From: Verrucomicrobiaceae bacterium
GTDB lineage: Bacteria > Verrucomicrobiota > Verrucomicrobiia > Verrucomicrobiales > Verrucomicrobiaceae
Direction of reading: 5' to 3'
Length of the DNA stretch: 11,389 bases
Assembly (NCBI GenBank): GCA_021151605.1
Contig: JAGKWZ010000169.1
Span: 1-11,389, forward strand
Below, one piece after another: positions 1 to 6,279 of the stretch. Every line of letters starts with the position of its first letter. Position 1 is the stretch's first letter. Under the pieces are notes generated by a model. That model did no database searches. It was not told the DNA's origin and worked only from the letters and a program-made list of their open reading frames with translations. Position numbers and translations under genes: made by a program.

Positions 1-96
1 TTTGAGGTGGGGTTCTTCATAAGGGAAGCGGCAAACGAGCCGCGTCCGGGCCTGCTTTCAAGCGCTGTCTCGATCATCAAGGCCTTGCTGGAATAA
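1..96 (+). CDS. Possible 3' end of a convergent gene (partial, unidentified)
   Basis: Plus-strand frame 1 is open from the window edge to a TAA at 94-96 and gives 31 residues ending SIIKALLE. The other two plus frames hit stops within the first 21 bases. Most third positions are G or C (about 22 of 31 codons), which fits real coding in this genome. If real, the gene runs toward comEC and overlaps its 3' end by 20 bases (77-96), tail to tail. The visible tail has a loose resemblance to the C-terminal strand-turn-helix of LysR-type regulators, but it is too short to identify. An alternative is that a minus-strand gene begins at the ATG at 20-18. The two readings overlap, and I favour the convergent one. 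Confidence 0.42.
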   Translation, partial: FEVGFFIREAANEPRPGLLSSAVSIIKALLE

Positions 97-2476
97 ATAT
101 CTCCTCACCAGACCGGTATCCCCGAAGTCGCGCTCCATCCGCTGTGATGCTGATACCGACGCTGCCCGAGATTTCGAGATCGAAGAGCGGGATGCCCTTC
201 ATCTTACAATGTTCACGTACACGTTGTGGAATCGTCTCTTCGAGAAAGCGTGAGTCGCTGGTGCTAATGACTACTTTCGGATCTGCGGCGATCAGCAGTT
301 CCGTCTGCCCACCAGGATCGACAGGATGTTGCCCGCGCACTAAGACATCGCAGCGCAGATCCCCACCGCGCTCTAAAAGTCGCTTCTCCGTGATGAATCC
401 AGCATCTCCCAGCCAGAGGACTCGCGTCCGGCCGAGCTGTAGCATCATTACGAGCCCGCGATCATCCGAGCGGTCGTAAAAATCCGTGCTGAGCGGATGC
501 AGCACCGAAAGTGTGGCTTGAGCTGAGGGCCCAGGAAGAGGAACCTGATCCCCTGCTTGGCGTCTGCTCCATATCACGCCGGCCTCGTCAGCAAAGTCGC
601 TGAGAAGACGGAATGATGTGAACTTCGGATCGAGTCCCCACGGCTCAAGTACACTCGTAAATACCCGTGGCTGGCCCATTTTTAATGCCAGTGTAGCCGC
701 CCCCACATGGGCTGAGTCACCATGAGTCAAGAAGACGCCATCGAGCGCATTGATGCCCTGATGTCGGAAAAACGGGCGCAGCACGCGCCGCCATCCTGGA
801 ACATTCCCGGTATCGATCAGCCAATGGGATTGATCCACCCGCACATGGCCTGCTGAGCCGCCGCCAGACAGATGGAAAACCTGCATCTCCATCGGTGGAG
901 GCGCTTTTTCAAAACGCAGATCCAGGGTCACATTCGCCCCCGGCAGTCCAGCGAACCAAGCCGCACTCAGCACCATGCCGCGTGCGATCCAGGCATTCAG
1001 CCAGTTCGCCAACTCCTGCAAAGGCGACAATCCTGCTCCTGCTGCCACCAGGCTCACGCAGGAAACCCCGATGCTGAAGCCTGACATCGGCACCAGCAGC
1101 AAATTTGCCAGCAAGCCGACGGGAGTCACTGTTTGGAAGTGTCCCAATGTCAGCGGCAGGCTTCCCAGCCAGGCAGCGAGCGATGTGCAGGCCAGGGCCG
1201 CAAACTGCCGCCGACACCAACGTCCACACCATTGCTGCCACGAAGCCAGCGTGGGAGGGAGAAAGGCATCCAATTCTGTCCACACGCGCATCCTTTGCAG
1301 CATCGGCGCAGCCAGACCGGCGATGGCCCAGAGCACGAGGAAGGAAAGCTGAAAACCAGGCTGGAAGAGCTGGTGCGTATCCCACAGCAGCAGCACCAGC
1401 ACGGCGAACCCAAGGCTGTTTTGCACATCCGATTTCCGATTCCACCGCAGCGCACCGAGCACGATGGCGATCATGAAAGCCGCACGCGCTGCGGAAGGAC
1501 GCCAGCCCGTGATGTAGGCATAGGCAAACACGATCCCGATGATCCACCCCACGGTGCGCGTCTTTCCCAGCCCCAGCCAGCGCAGCCCAAAAGCCAGCAC
1601 CACCGCCAGCATCACCACGTGAAGACCGCTCACGGCGAAGATGTGCAGAGTCCCGCTGTCGCGAAAGGCATCTTCGATGTCATCTCCCGCAGCATCTGAG
1701 GCCCCGAGAGCCATCGCCAGCAACACGGCCTTATCCTCGGCGCGATCCTCAATGCCAAGGGAAAGAGCCTCAGTGATCCACTGCCTGGATGCCTCCGCCC
1801 AGTAGAGCAGATGGAACTTCGGCGAAAATCTCTCACCGCGCACCAGTTCCACCTTCTGGGCCAGGACATGGGCGATCCAGCCGTTGCGCAGGCTGAAGTC
1901 CACTGGGTCAAACTGACCCGGGTTCATCGGTGGTTTCGGCAAAGAAAGTTCACCGGCAATTTCATACACACCTGCCTCCTCCAGCTGCCAGCCCACTGGC
2001 AGTGTCACCTTTACCCGCGCCATCAGTGGCAGGAAATCCCCACCATTTCCCCAACGAAGTTCTGTGATCTCCGCCACAGCGCGGGCCTCATCCAGTTCCG
2101 CGCCCTCCGTCCACGGGTAAAGTCGGGCCTTCAACCCGACATTTACAGGCCGATCCGGCTGCGCCAGGAGCCTCAGCCGCAGCGGATGCTCAAACGTCTG
2201 CTGCAATCGCGCACCATGCAGAGCCATAAAAGCAAGCAATGTGAAGGGCACCCAAGCCGCCCAATGCCGACGCCAAAGCCCAATGAATAATGCCGGCAAC
2301 AGCAGAGCAAACAGCGAGCCACCCGGCACACGCGCTTCCCCATCAGCGATGATCACGCCGATCACCGCCACGATCCCAAGCATGAGCAAAGGCCGCCGCC
2401 GCCCTATTCCAAGAAACCAGAGCACCAGCCGCTGCCACGCAGAGAGCCTCTCAGCATCTGGAGGTTCGGCATCCAT
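77..2476 (-). CDS. comEC: ComEC/Rec2 family DNA-uptake channel protein with degenerate C-terminal MBL-like domain
   Basis: Inner-membrane channel protein that passes single-stranded DNA into the cytoplasm during natural transformation. It is 799 aa, normal for the full-length three-domain family. The N-terminal part has hydrophobic helices (about 15-95) and then a DUF4131/OB-like region containing the family signature NPGQFD. The competence domain (about 240-510) has many membrane segments and the hallmark SGTLHIFAVSGLH near residues 275-290. The C-terminal metallo-beta-lactamase-like domain (about 530-790) contains THGDSAH (H585, D587, A589, H590) and LGDAGF. The usual HxDxDH has Ala in place of the second Asp, and the later HHGS motif is not seen (QHP in its place). 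I chose the ATG at 2476 because it overlaps the upstream stop as TGATG and has GGAG 8 nt upstream. A TTG one codon earlier is possible. It is probably translationally coupled to the small membrane protein gene. Confidence 0.93.
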   Translation of the reverse strand: MDAEPPDAERLSAWQRLVLWFLGIGRRRPLLMLGIVAVIGVIIADGEARVPGGSLFALLLPALFIGLWRRHWAAWVPFTLLAFMALHGARLQQTFEHPLRLRLLAQPDRPVNVGLKARLYPWTEGAELDEARAVAEITELRWGNGGDFLPLMARVKVTLPVGWQLEEAGVYEIAGELSLPKPPMNPGQFDPVDFSLRNGWIAHVLAQKVELVRGERFSPKFHLLYWAEASRQWITEALSLGIEDRAEDKAVLLAMALGASDAAGDDIEDAFRDSGTLHIFAVSGLHVVMLAVVLAFGLRWLGLGKTRTVGWIIGIVFAYAYITGWRPSAARAAFMIAIVLGALRWNRKSDVQNSLGFAVLVLLLWDTHQLFQPGFQLSFLVLWAIAGLAAPMLQRMRVWTELDAFLPPTLASWQQWCGRWCRRQFAALACTSLAAWLGSLPLTLGHFQTVTPVGLLANLLLVPMSGFSIGVSCVSLVAAGAGLSPLQELANWLNAWIARGMVLSAAWFAGLPGANVTLDLRFEKAPPPMEMQVFHLSGGGSAGHVRVDQSHWLIDTGNVPGWRRVLRPFFRHQGINALDGVFLTHGDSAHVGAATLALKMGQPRVFTSVLEPWGLDPKFTSFRLLSDFADEAGVIWSRRQAGDQVPLPGPSAQATLSVLHPLSTDFYDRSDDRGLVMMLQLGRTRVLWLGDAGFITEKRLLERGGDLRCDVLVRGQHPVDPGGQTELLIAADPKVVISTSDSRFLEETIPQRVREHCKMKGIPLFDLEISGSVGISITADGARLRGYRSGEEIFIPARP

Positions 2477-2766
2477 CAAGGTAGCTCCGTTTTGGTCTCC
2501 TCTTCCTGGTTTTCCAGCTCTTCAGACCCCATCTTCTCAGCGTCTCCAGGCTGCAGAGGTCCGCCCGAAAGGAAGACAGCATTACCAAGGGCATCCGCCA
2601 TGCGGACGAGCACCACTTTGATCAAAACAAAGGATGCGATCACGCCTCCAACGAGGAAAACGATCAGCATCAAAATCGGGTCACCCTCCACCAGCCGCCA
2701 GACCTTCCACGCCAGCCAAACTGCCAGCGCGGCCAGGACCAGTCGGATGACCCATCGGCGATTCAT
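2476..2766 (-). CDS. Small two-helix membrane protein, unknown function
   Basis: A 96-aa protein that I do not recognise. It begins with a basic MNRRWVIR, then has one hydrophobic helix at about 7-24 and a second at about 30-55, joined by a short WRLVEGDP loop. An amphipathic stretch follows, and then an acidic tail (about 76-95, many Glu) with no hydrophobic residues to speak of. The likely topology is a hairpin in the inner membrane, with the termini probably cytoplasmic by the positive-inside rule. Its TGA overlaps the comEC ATG by one base (TGATG), so the two genes are co-transcribed and possibly coupled. This invites, but does not prove, a link with DNA uptake. The start ATG has no Shine-Dalgarno sequence. 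An alternative view is a lineage-specific conserved hypothetical protein that merely shares the operon. Confidence 0.8.
   Translation of the reverse strand: MNRRWVIRLVLAALAVWLAWKVWRLVEGDPILMLIVFLVGGVIASFVLIKVVLVRMADALGNAVFLSGGPLQPGDAEKMGSEELENQEEETKTELP
2485..2488 (-). promoter_or_regulatory. Shine-Dalgarno GGAG for comEC
   Basis: On the minus strand GGAG lies 8 nt before the ATG at 2476 and inside the last codons of the upstream gene. It favours that ATG over the TTG at 2479 and fits coupled translation through the TGATG junction. It stands out because most other starts in this window have no recognisable Shine-Dalgarno sequence. Confidence 0.6.
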
Positions 2767-2783
2767 GCGGTGAAATTACTCTG

Positions 2784-2797
2784 AAGCCATCTGGCTT
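2784..2797. repeat. Short inverted repeat upstream of the small membrane protein gene
   Basis: AAGCCA, a 2-nt spacer, then TGGCTT: a perfect 6-bp inverted repeat centred about 24 bases before the start of the membrane-protein/comEC unit. No T-tract follows it on either strand, so it is not a convincing terminator. It could be an operator half-site pair, but a repeat this short can occur by chance. Confidence 0.2.
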
Positions 2798-2850
2798 GGC
2801 AAGCTTTCAGTGAGGCCGGATCTTTGGGAGTCCGCCGAGCAAGAGACCTT

Positions 2851-3090
2851 TTACACCGCCCGACCACGGATCGCCCGGCCCAGATAGCCGATGTATTCGG
2901 GGTGCTCTTTGAGAAGCTGAGAGAGCGAGGCACGCTCTTTGGCGTCGGCTTTGCCAGCAGCAAAAATATCGAGACGGGTGCGGATGGCATCTGGTGGATC
3001 GCCGGCGTCATGGCCCTCCACGTCTGGCATCATGCGGCGGAGGAAGCTGGAGAGAATATTGAAATCAGGGTCTGTGCTCATAGTTGTCAT
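2851..3090 (-). CDS. Small acidic/basic protein resembling a cysteine-free anti-sigma (zf-HC2-like) domain
   Basis: About 79 aa from the ATG at 3090 (an in-frame ATG at 3081 would give 76 aa). The frame stays open to a TTG at 3144, but the extra N-terminus looks non-coding. No Shine-Dalgarno sequence helps choose. There is no membrane segment and no cysteine in the chosen product. The C-terminal half, around FAAGKADAKERASL followed by LLKEHPEY, follows the pattern of zf-HC2/anti-sigma N-terminal domains (YAxGxLxxxERxxxExHLxxCPxC) with the zinc-binding Cys residues replaced. It lies 62 bases downstream of the sigma-factor gene on the same strand, the classic place for a cognate anti-sigma factor. 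The function is inferred from this weak pattern and the position. It could equally be an unrelated small regulator. Confidence 0.62.
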   Translation of the reverse strand: MTTMSTDPDFNILSSFLRRMMPDVEGHDAGDPPDAIRTRLDIFAAGKADAKERASLSQLLKEHPEYIGYLGRAIRGRAV

Positions 3091-3152
3091 GGGGTTTGCA
3101 TACGGCAGATGCTGGCAGCGGCGGAAACTTGCGCAGAAAGACAAAACTTTTT

Positions 3153-3848
3153 TCAGATCGAGGGACCGAGGATGGCATCCGCGCCATCTCCGCAGGCCTC
3201 CATGAGGTCTTGCCAGGAGATTTGCAGCGTCGGCTCGCGCTCATGGAGATAGGCCAGCGTCTCATCGCGGATCTGCTCCAGCGCTTCGGCTTTTTTGCGC
3301 GAGATGGTGCCCTCGTGGCAGCCGCCCCAGAGCAGGCAGAGATCGCGCTGCTTCACGTCTTGAAGCAAAGACAGGCGCATGACGAGCAGGGCCTCTGCAT
3401 CGACCTGCGTGAGCGAGTAGATGAGCGCATCCCGCAGCAGCTGCGCGAGCGGTGTCTCCTGTGGGGCCTCACTTTCATCGCGGGCGAGCCGATCCATTGG
3501 ATCATCCCCACCTTCGTCGTCGGCGAGGTTCGTGGCAGGCACCATGCGGCGATGTTTGCGCAGGTATTCGAGCCAGGCATTCGCCGCCATCGTGCGCACG
3601 AAGCCACTCAGAGGCCCAGCACCAGTATAGGCGGCGAGTTTTTTCTGTGCCCAAAGCTTCTCCATGACGATGCCGAGCACTTCATCAGCATCTGCATCCG
3701 TAGCACCAAGGCCCGCGAGTTTCCGCGCGATGGCGGGTTTTAATTCCGCCTCAAAGCGCTGCCACGAGGCCTTGTCCCCATCGAGCAAGTCCTGGGCGAA
3801 TTCAAAATCAGCGGCGTGAAAGGCAGGTGTGTCTGGAGAGTCAGGCAT
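3153..3848 (-). CDS. ECF-like sigma-70 family RNA polymerase sigma factor
   Basis: A 231-aa alternative sigma factor that would direct RNA polymerase to a specific promoter set. Region 2 spans about residues 25-102 and includes VLGIVMEKLW, the core-binding/-10 helix around GPLSGFVRTMAANAWLEYLR, and the basic KHRR. An acidic linker follows (about 108-135, rich in Asp/Glu). Region 4 spans about 145-200, with a helix-turn-helix whose second half reads EGTISRKKAEALEQIRDE, matching the usual xGTVxSRxxRAxxxLR. About 30 residues beyond region 4 form a short acidic tail (SWQDLMEACGDGADAIL) that is longer than in a minimal ECF factor. The ATG at 3848 is the first in frame, and no Shine-Dalgarno sequence is visible. 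The likely partner is the small gene downstream. I cannot assign an ECF group number by eye. Confidence 0.87.
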   Translation of the reverse strand: MPDSPDTPAFHAADFEFAQDLLDGDKASWQRFEAELKPAIARKLAGLGATDADADEVLGIVMEKLWAQKKLAAYTGAGPLSGFVRTMAANAWLEYLRKHRRMVPATNLADDEGGDDPMDRLARDESEAPQETPLAQLLRDALIYSLTQVDAEALLVMRLSLLQDVKQRDLCLLWGGCHEGTISRKKAEALEQIRDETLAYLHEREPTLQISWQDLMEACGDGADAILGPSI

Positions 3849-4090
3849 GAACCGATGCTGGCGAGTCCGGGCAGGAGGTCAATCACCCGCCGATTTTCTG
3901 AGGCATGAATGAGTAGGACTTCAGCCCATGGAAAAATCGCCACAGCTCATGATCGTTGTTGTGAAATGATCACCCTCGCCATCGCCTTTCTGTCATCTCA
4001 AGTCTCGAAGCCGGTCTCCGCGAGGATTGCGCTCGATTGATCGAGTTCGAGGCAGAACCGAGCCGCACACCTGTCTGTTCATTAAAATGA
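3849..4090. other. Intergenic region with no convincing gene
   Basis: This stretch lies between the act terminator and the sigma-factor start. It should hold the promoter of the sigma gene, but I see no good -35/-10 pair. A 24-codon plus-strand ORF (3966-4040, beginning MITLAIAFLSS) lacks a ribosome binding site. A 6-bp inverted repeat with a 2-nt spacer, CTCGAT/ATCGAG, sits at 4032-4045 and could be a regulator site or chance. Confidence 0.5.
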
Positions 4091-4116
4091 AAAAGAGCCG
4101 CTTTCGCGGCTCTTTT
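4091..4116 (-). terminator. Intrinsic terminator after actD (bidirectional shape)
   Basis: A perfect 11-bp stem (4091-4101 with 4106-4116; core AGAGCCGC/GCGGCTCT) closes a 4-nt loop. On the minus strand it is followed by TTTTTCATTTT. It lies about 45 bases beyond the actD stop and should end the act transcript. The A-run and T-run flanks make it symmetrical, so it could also stop plus-strand transcription. Confidence 0.85.
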
Positions 4117-4160
4117 GACAGGATGTACCTTTTTTGACTGCCACGAGAGCAGCTGGACAC

Positions 4161-4757
4161 TTAGAGCTCGTCCTCGACGAGTTCGATGTTCTTGCCGCCG
4201 ATCTTTTCCAGGAGGGCTTTGGTGCCTTCCTGGCTGAATTTAGGGTCGCGGGCTTCGATGCAAACGAAGAAGCCGTCGTCGGAGAACTTGGCGAACTGCT
4301 TTGAAGCGAAGAGGGGGTGGTTCATGCGGGGCAGGCCCATGAGAGCGAGCAGGCCGAAGAGGGTGGTGAAGGCACTGAACAGGATGGTCAGCTCAAACAT
4401 CACGGGGAAGAAGGCAGGAAGCGTCCAGATGTCGGTGGGCTTGGCCTGGACAATGGTGGGGTAGGTTTCGGCGAGGGTCTGCAGGAAGCCGAGGCCGATA
4501 CTGGACCAGAAGTTCGTCTGGGTGATGGTCTGGAGCGTGAAGGCGATGCAGGTGCCGGTCATGCCGCCGACGAAGACGAACTTGGGGAGGATGGAGCGGG
4601 GGTTGCCCATGGCTTCATCCATGCCGTGAATGGGGAAGGGAGAGTGGACATCCCAGCGCTGGTAGCCAGCGTCGCGCACCTGCTCGGCGGCGTGGTAGAT
4701 GTCAGCCGCGCCGTCGAACTCGGCGAGATACCCATGTACTCTTTTTAAAGTGCTCAT
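4161..4757 (-). CDS. actD: ActD, DUF3341 membrane subunit of alternative complex III
   Basis: A 198-aa subunit of the quinol:cytochrome c oxidoreductase alternative complex III. The soluble N-terminal part (1-50) has the DUF3341 pattern, with GYLAEFD, a helix ending VRDAGY, and SPFPIHGMDEAMG. Two transmembrane helices follow, at about 56-80 (LPKFVFVGGMTGT) and 114-141 (LPAFFPVMFELTILFSAFTT). The C-terminal domain contains DDGFFVCIEARDPKFS, also typical. ActD packs beside ActC in the membrane. Earlier work proposed a role in proton movement, but that is not settled. It starts 19 bases after the actC stop with no Shine-Dalgarno sequence, and it is the last gene before the terminator. Length and motifs match the family well. 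Confidence 0.93.
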   Translation of the reverse strand: MSTLKRVHGYLAEFDGAADIYHAAEQVRDAGYQRWDVHSPFPIHGMDEAMGNPRSILPKFVFVGGMTGTCIAFTLQTITQTNFWSSIGLGFLQTLAETYPTIVQAKPTDIWTLPAFFPVMFELTILFSAFTTLFGLLALMGLPRMNHPLFASKQFAKFSDDGFFVCIEARDPKFSQEGTKALLEKIGGKNIELVEDEL

Positions 4758-4776
4758 GTTCTAGAAATGGTGACGG

Positions 4777-6261
4777 TTAAGCAGCGGCAGCTTCGCGGGG
4801 AACGTGGCGGTCCGGGTAGCCCATGAGGTCTTCCTCTTGGATGCCGTCTTTGCCGTGATCGTGATTGTGGGCGTTGCTCTGCGGCAGGACACCTTTGACT
4901 TCGCCGATGGCGATGACGGGCAAGAAGCGCAGGAACAGCAGGAAGAGCATCATGAAGAAGCCGAAGGTGCCGAGGAAGGTGTATTTATCGACCCAGGTGG
5001 CCTCATAGGTGCGCCAGGAGCCAGGGGTAAGATGGCGCTCCAGGGTGGTGGCGATGATGACGTAGCGCTCAAACCACATGCCGGCGTTGACGCACATGCA
5101 GACGAAGAGAACGACCCACATGTTGTGACGGAATGGGCGATACCAGAAGAGCTGCGGGGCAAAGACGTTGAACCCGAACATGAAGTAGTAGGCCCAAGTG
5201 GAAGGACCGTAGAGGCCACGGAGCTGGAAGGTCTGGAACTCGAACTTGTTCGCGCTGTAGTAGGCAACGAAGAACTCCATGGAGTAGGCGTAGCCGACGA
5301 TCGTGCCCGTGAGCAGGATGATCTTCGCCATGTTGTCGATGTGCTTTGGCGTGATGAGATCGCCAAGGCCATAGATCTTCGAAACGGGGATCATGAGCGT
5401 GAGCACCATGGCGAAACCGCCGAAGATAGCGCCAGCCACGAAGTACGGTGGGAAGATGGTGGTGTGCCAGCCTGGGACGACGGAGGTGGCGAAGTCGAAG
5501 GACACGACGGAATGCACGGAAAGCACGAGCGGCGTGGAGAGAGCTGCCAAGAGCATGTAGGCGGTCTCGTAGTGGCTCCAGTGGCGGTTGGCACCGCGCC
5601 AGCCGAGGGAGAAGATACCGTAAAGGGTCTTGCGGAGGCCGGGCTTGCAGCGGTCGCGCAGGGTGGCGAGGTCAGGGACCAAACCGAGGAACCAGAAGAC
5701 AGCGGAAACGCTGAAGTAGGTCGAAACGGCGAACACGTCCCAGAGGAGGGGCGATTTGAAGTTTTGCCAGATGGCGTTGGCGTTCGGGATAGGGGCGAGG
5801 AACCAGACCATCCAGACACGACCGACGTGGAAGGCCGGGAAGAGACCGGCGCACATCACGGCGAAGATCGTCATGGCCTCAGCAGCACGGTTTACGGACG
5901 TACGCCATTTTTGACGAGTCAGGAAAAGAATGGCGGAAATGAGGGTGCCGGCGTGGCCGATACCGATCCAAAACACGAAGTTCGTGATGTCCCAAGCCCA
6001 GGCGACGGGCTGCTTTTGACCCCAGACACCGACGCCGGTGCTGATGAGGTAGATGAAGCAGAAGGCCATGAGGCCGGTCAGGAGCACGGAGGGCACAAAC
6101 AGGATCCACCAAAGGAGGGGCTGCTTGTTTTCCACGATGCCGCAGATGCGGTTCGTGATCCAAGAGTAGGAGCGATTGTTGAGGACGAGGGGCTCGCGGT
6201 CCAGGATGCGGGGAGCACCGGTGTGAGCGTGGTCGTGGATGGTGGCTGCTTCGGCGGACAT
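4777..6261 (-). CDS. actC: ActC, NrfD/PsrC-like quinol-oxidising membrane subunit of alternative complex III
   Basis: A 494-aa integral membrane protein of the NrfD/PsrC superfamily, which binds and oxidises menaquinol or another quinol and passes electrons to the Fe-S subunit. I see about ten hydrophobic helices between residues 48 and 460. Conserved segments include WDITNFVFWIGIGHAGT (D91, H103), LFPAFHVGRVWMVWF (H145) and SPLLWDVFAVSTYF (D175). The His145/Asp175 pair, 30 residues apart, appears to match the pair proposed as the quinol site in solved complexes (from memory, not aligned). The N- and C-terminal tails are soluble and slightly His-rich (HDHAHTG; AHNHDHG). The ATG at 6261 lies 18 bases after the actB stop without a Shine-Dalgarno sequence. 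The related actF is not in this operon. Confidence 0.95.
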   Translation of the reverse strand: MSAEAATIHDHAHTGAPRILDREPLVLNNRSYSWITNRICGIVENKQPLLWWILFVPSVLLTGLMAFCFIYLISTGVGVWGQKQPVAWAWDITNFVFWIGIGHAGTLISAILFLTRQKWRTSVNRAAEAMTIFAVMCAGLFPAFHVGRVWMVWFLAPIPNANAIWQNFKSPLLWDVFAVSTYFSVSAVFWFLGLVPDLATLRDRCKPGLRKTLYGIFSLGWRGANRHWSHYETAYMLLAALSTPLVLSVHSVVSFDFATSVVPGWHTTIFPPYFVAGAIFGGFAMVLTLMIPVSKIYGLGDLITPKHIDNMAKIILLTGTIVGYAYSMEFFVAYYSANKFEFQTFQLRGLYGPSTWAYYFMFGFNVFAPQLFWYRPFRHNMWVVLFVCMCVNAGMWFERYVIIATTLERHLTPGSWRTYEATWVDKYTFLGTFGFFMMLFLLFLRFLPVIAIGEVKGVLPQSNAHNHDHGKDGIQEEDLMGYPDRHVPREAAAA

Positions 6262-6279
6262 GTCAGCGTGAGTCGTGAA

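Noticed and set aside
28..43. A GCGGC/GCCGC hairpin as the comEC terminator
   Set aside because: Only a 5-bp stem with no T-run on either side, and it lies inside a frame that is probably coding on the plus strand.
3091..3144. Extended N-terminus of the small protein next to the sigma gene, beginning at a TTG
   Set aside because: The extra 18 residues (Cys- and Arg-rich) look non-coding, and no Shine-Dalgarno sequence supports the TTG. The ATG at 3090 or 3081 is preferred.
3966..4040. A 24-codon plus-strand ORF with a hydrophobic start (MITLAIAFLSS)
   Set aside because: No ribosome binding site, very short, and nothing to support expression. The surrounding spacer shows no coding character.
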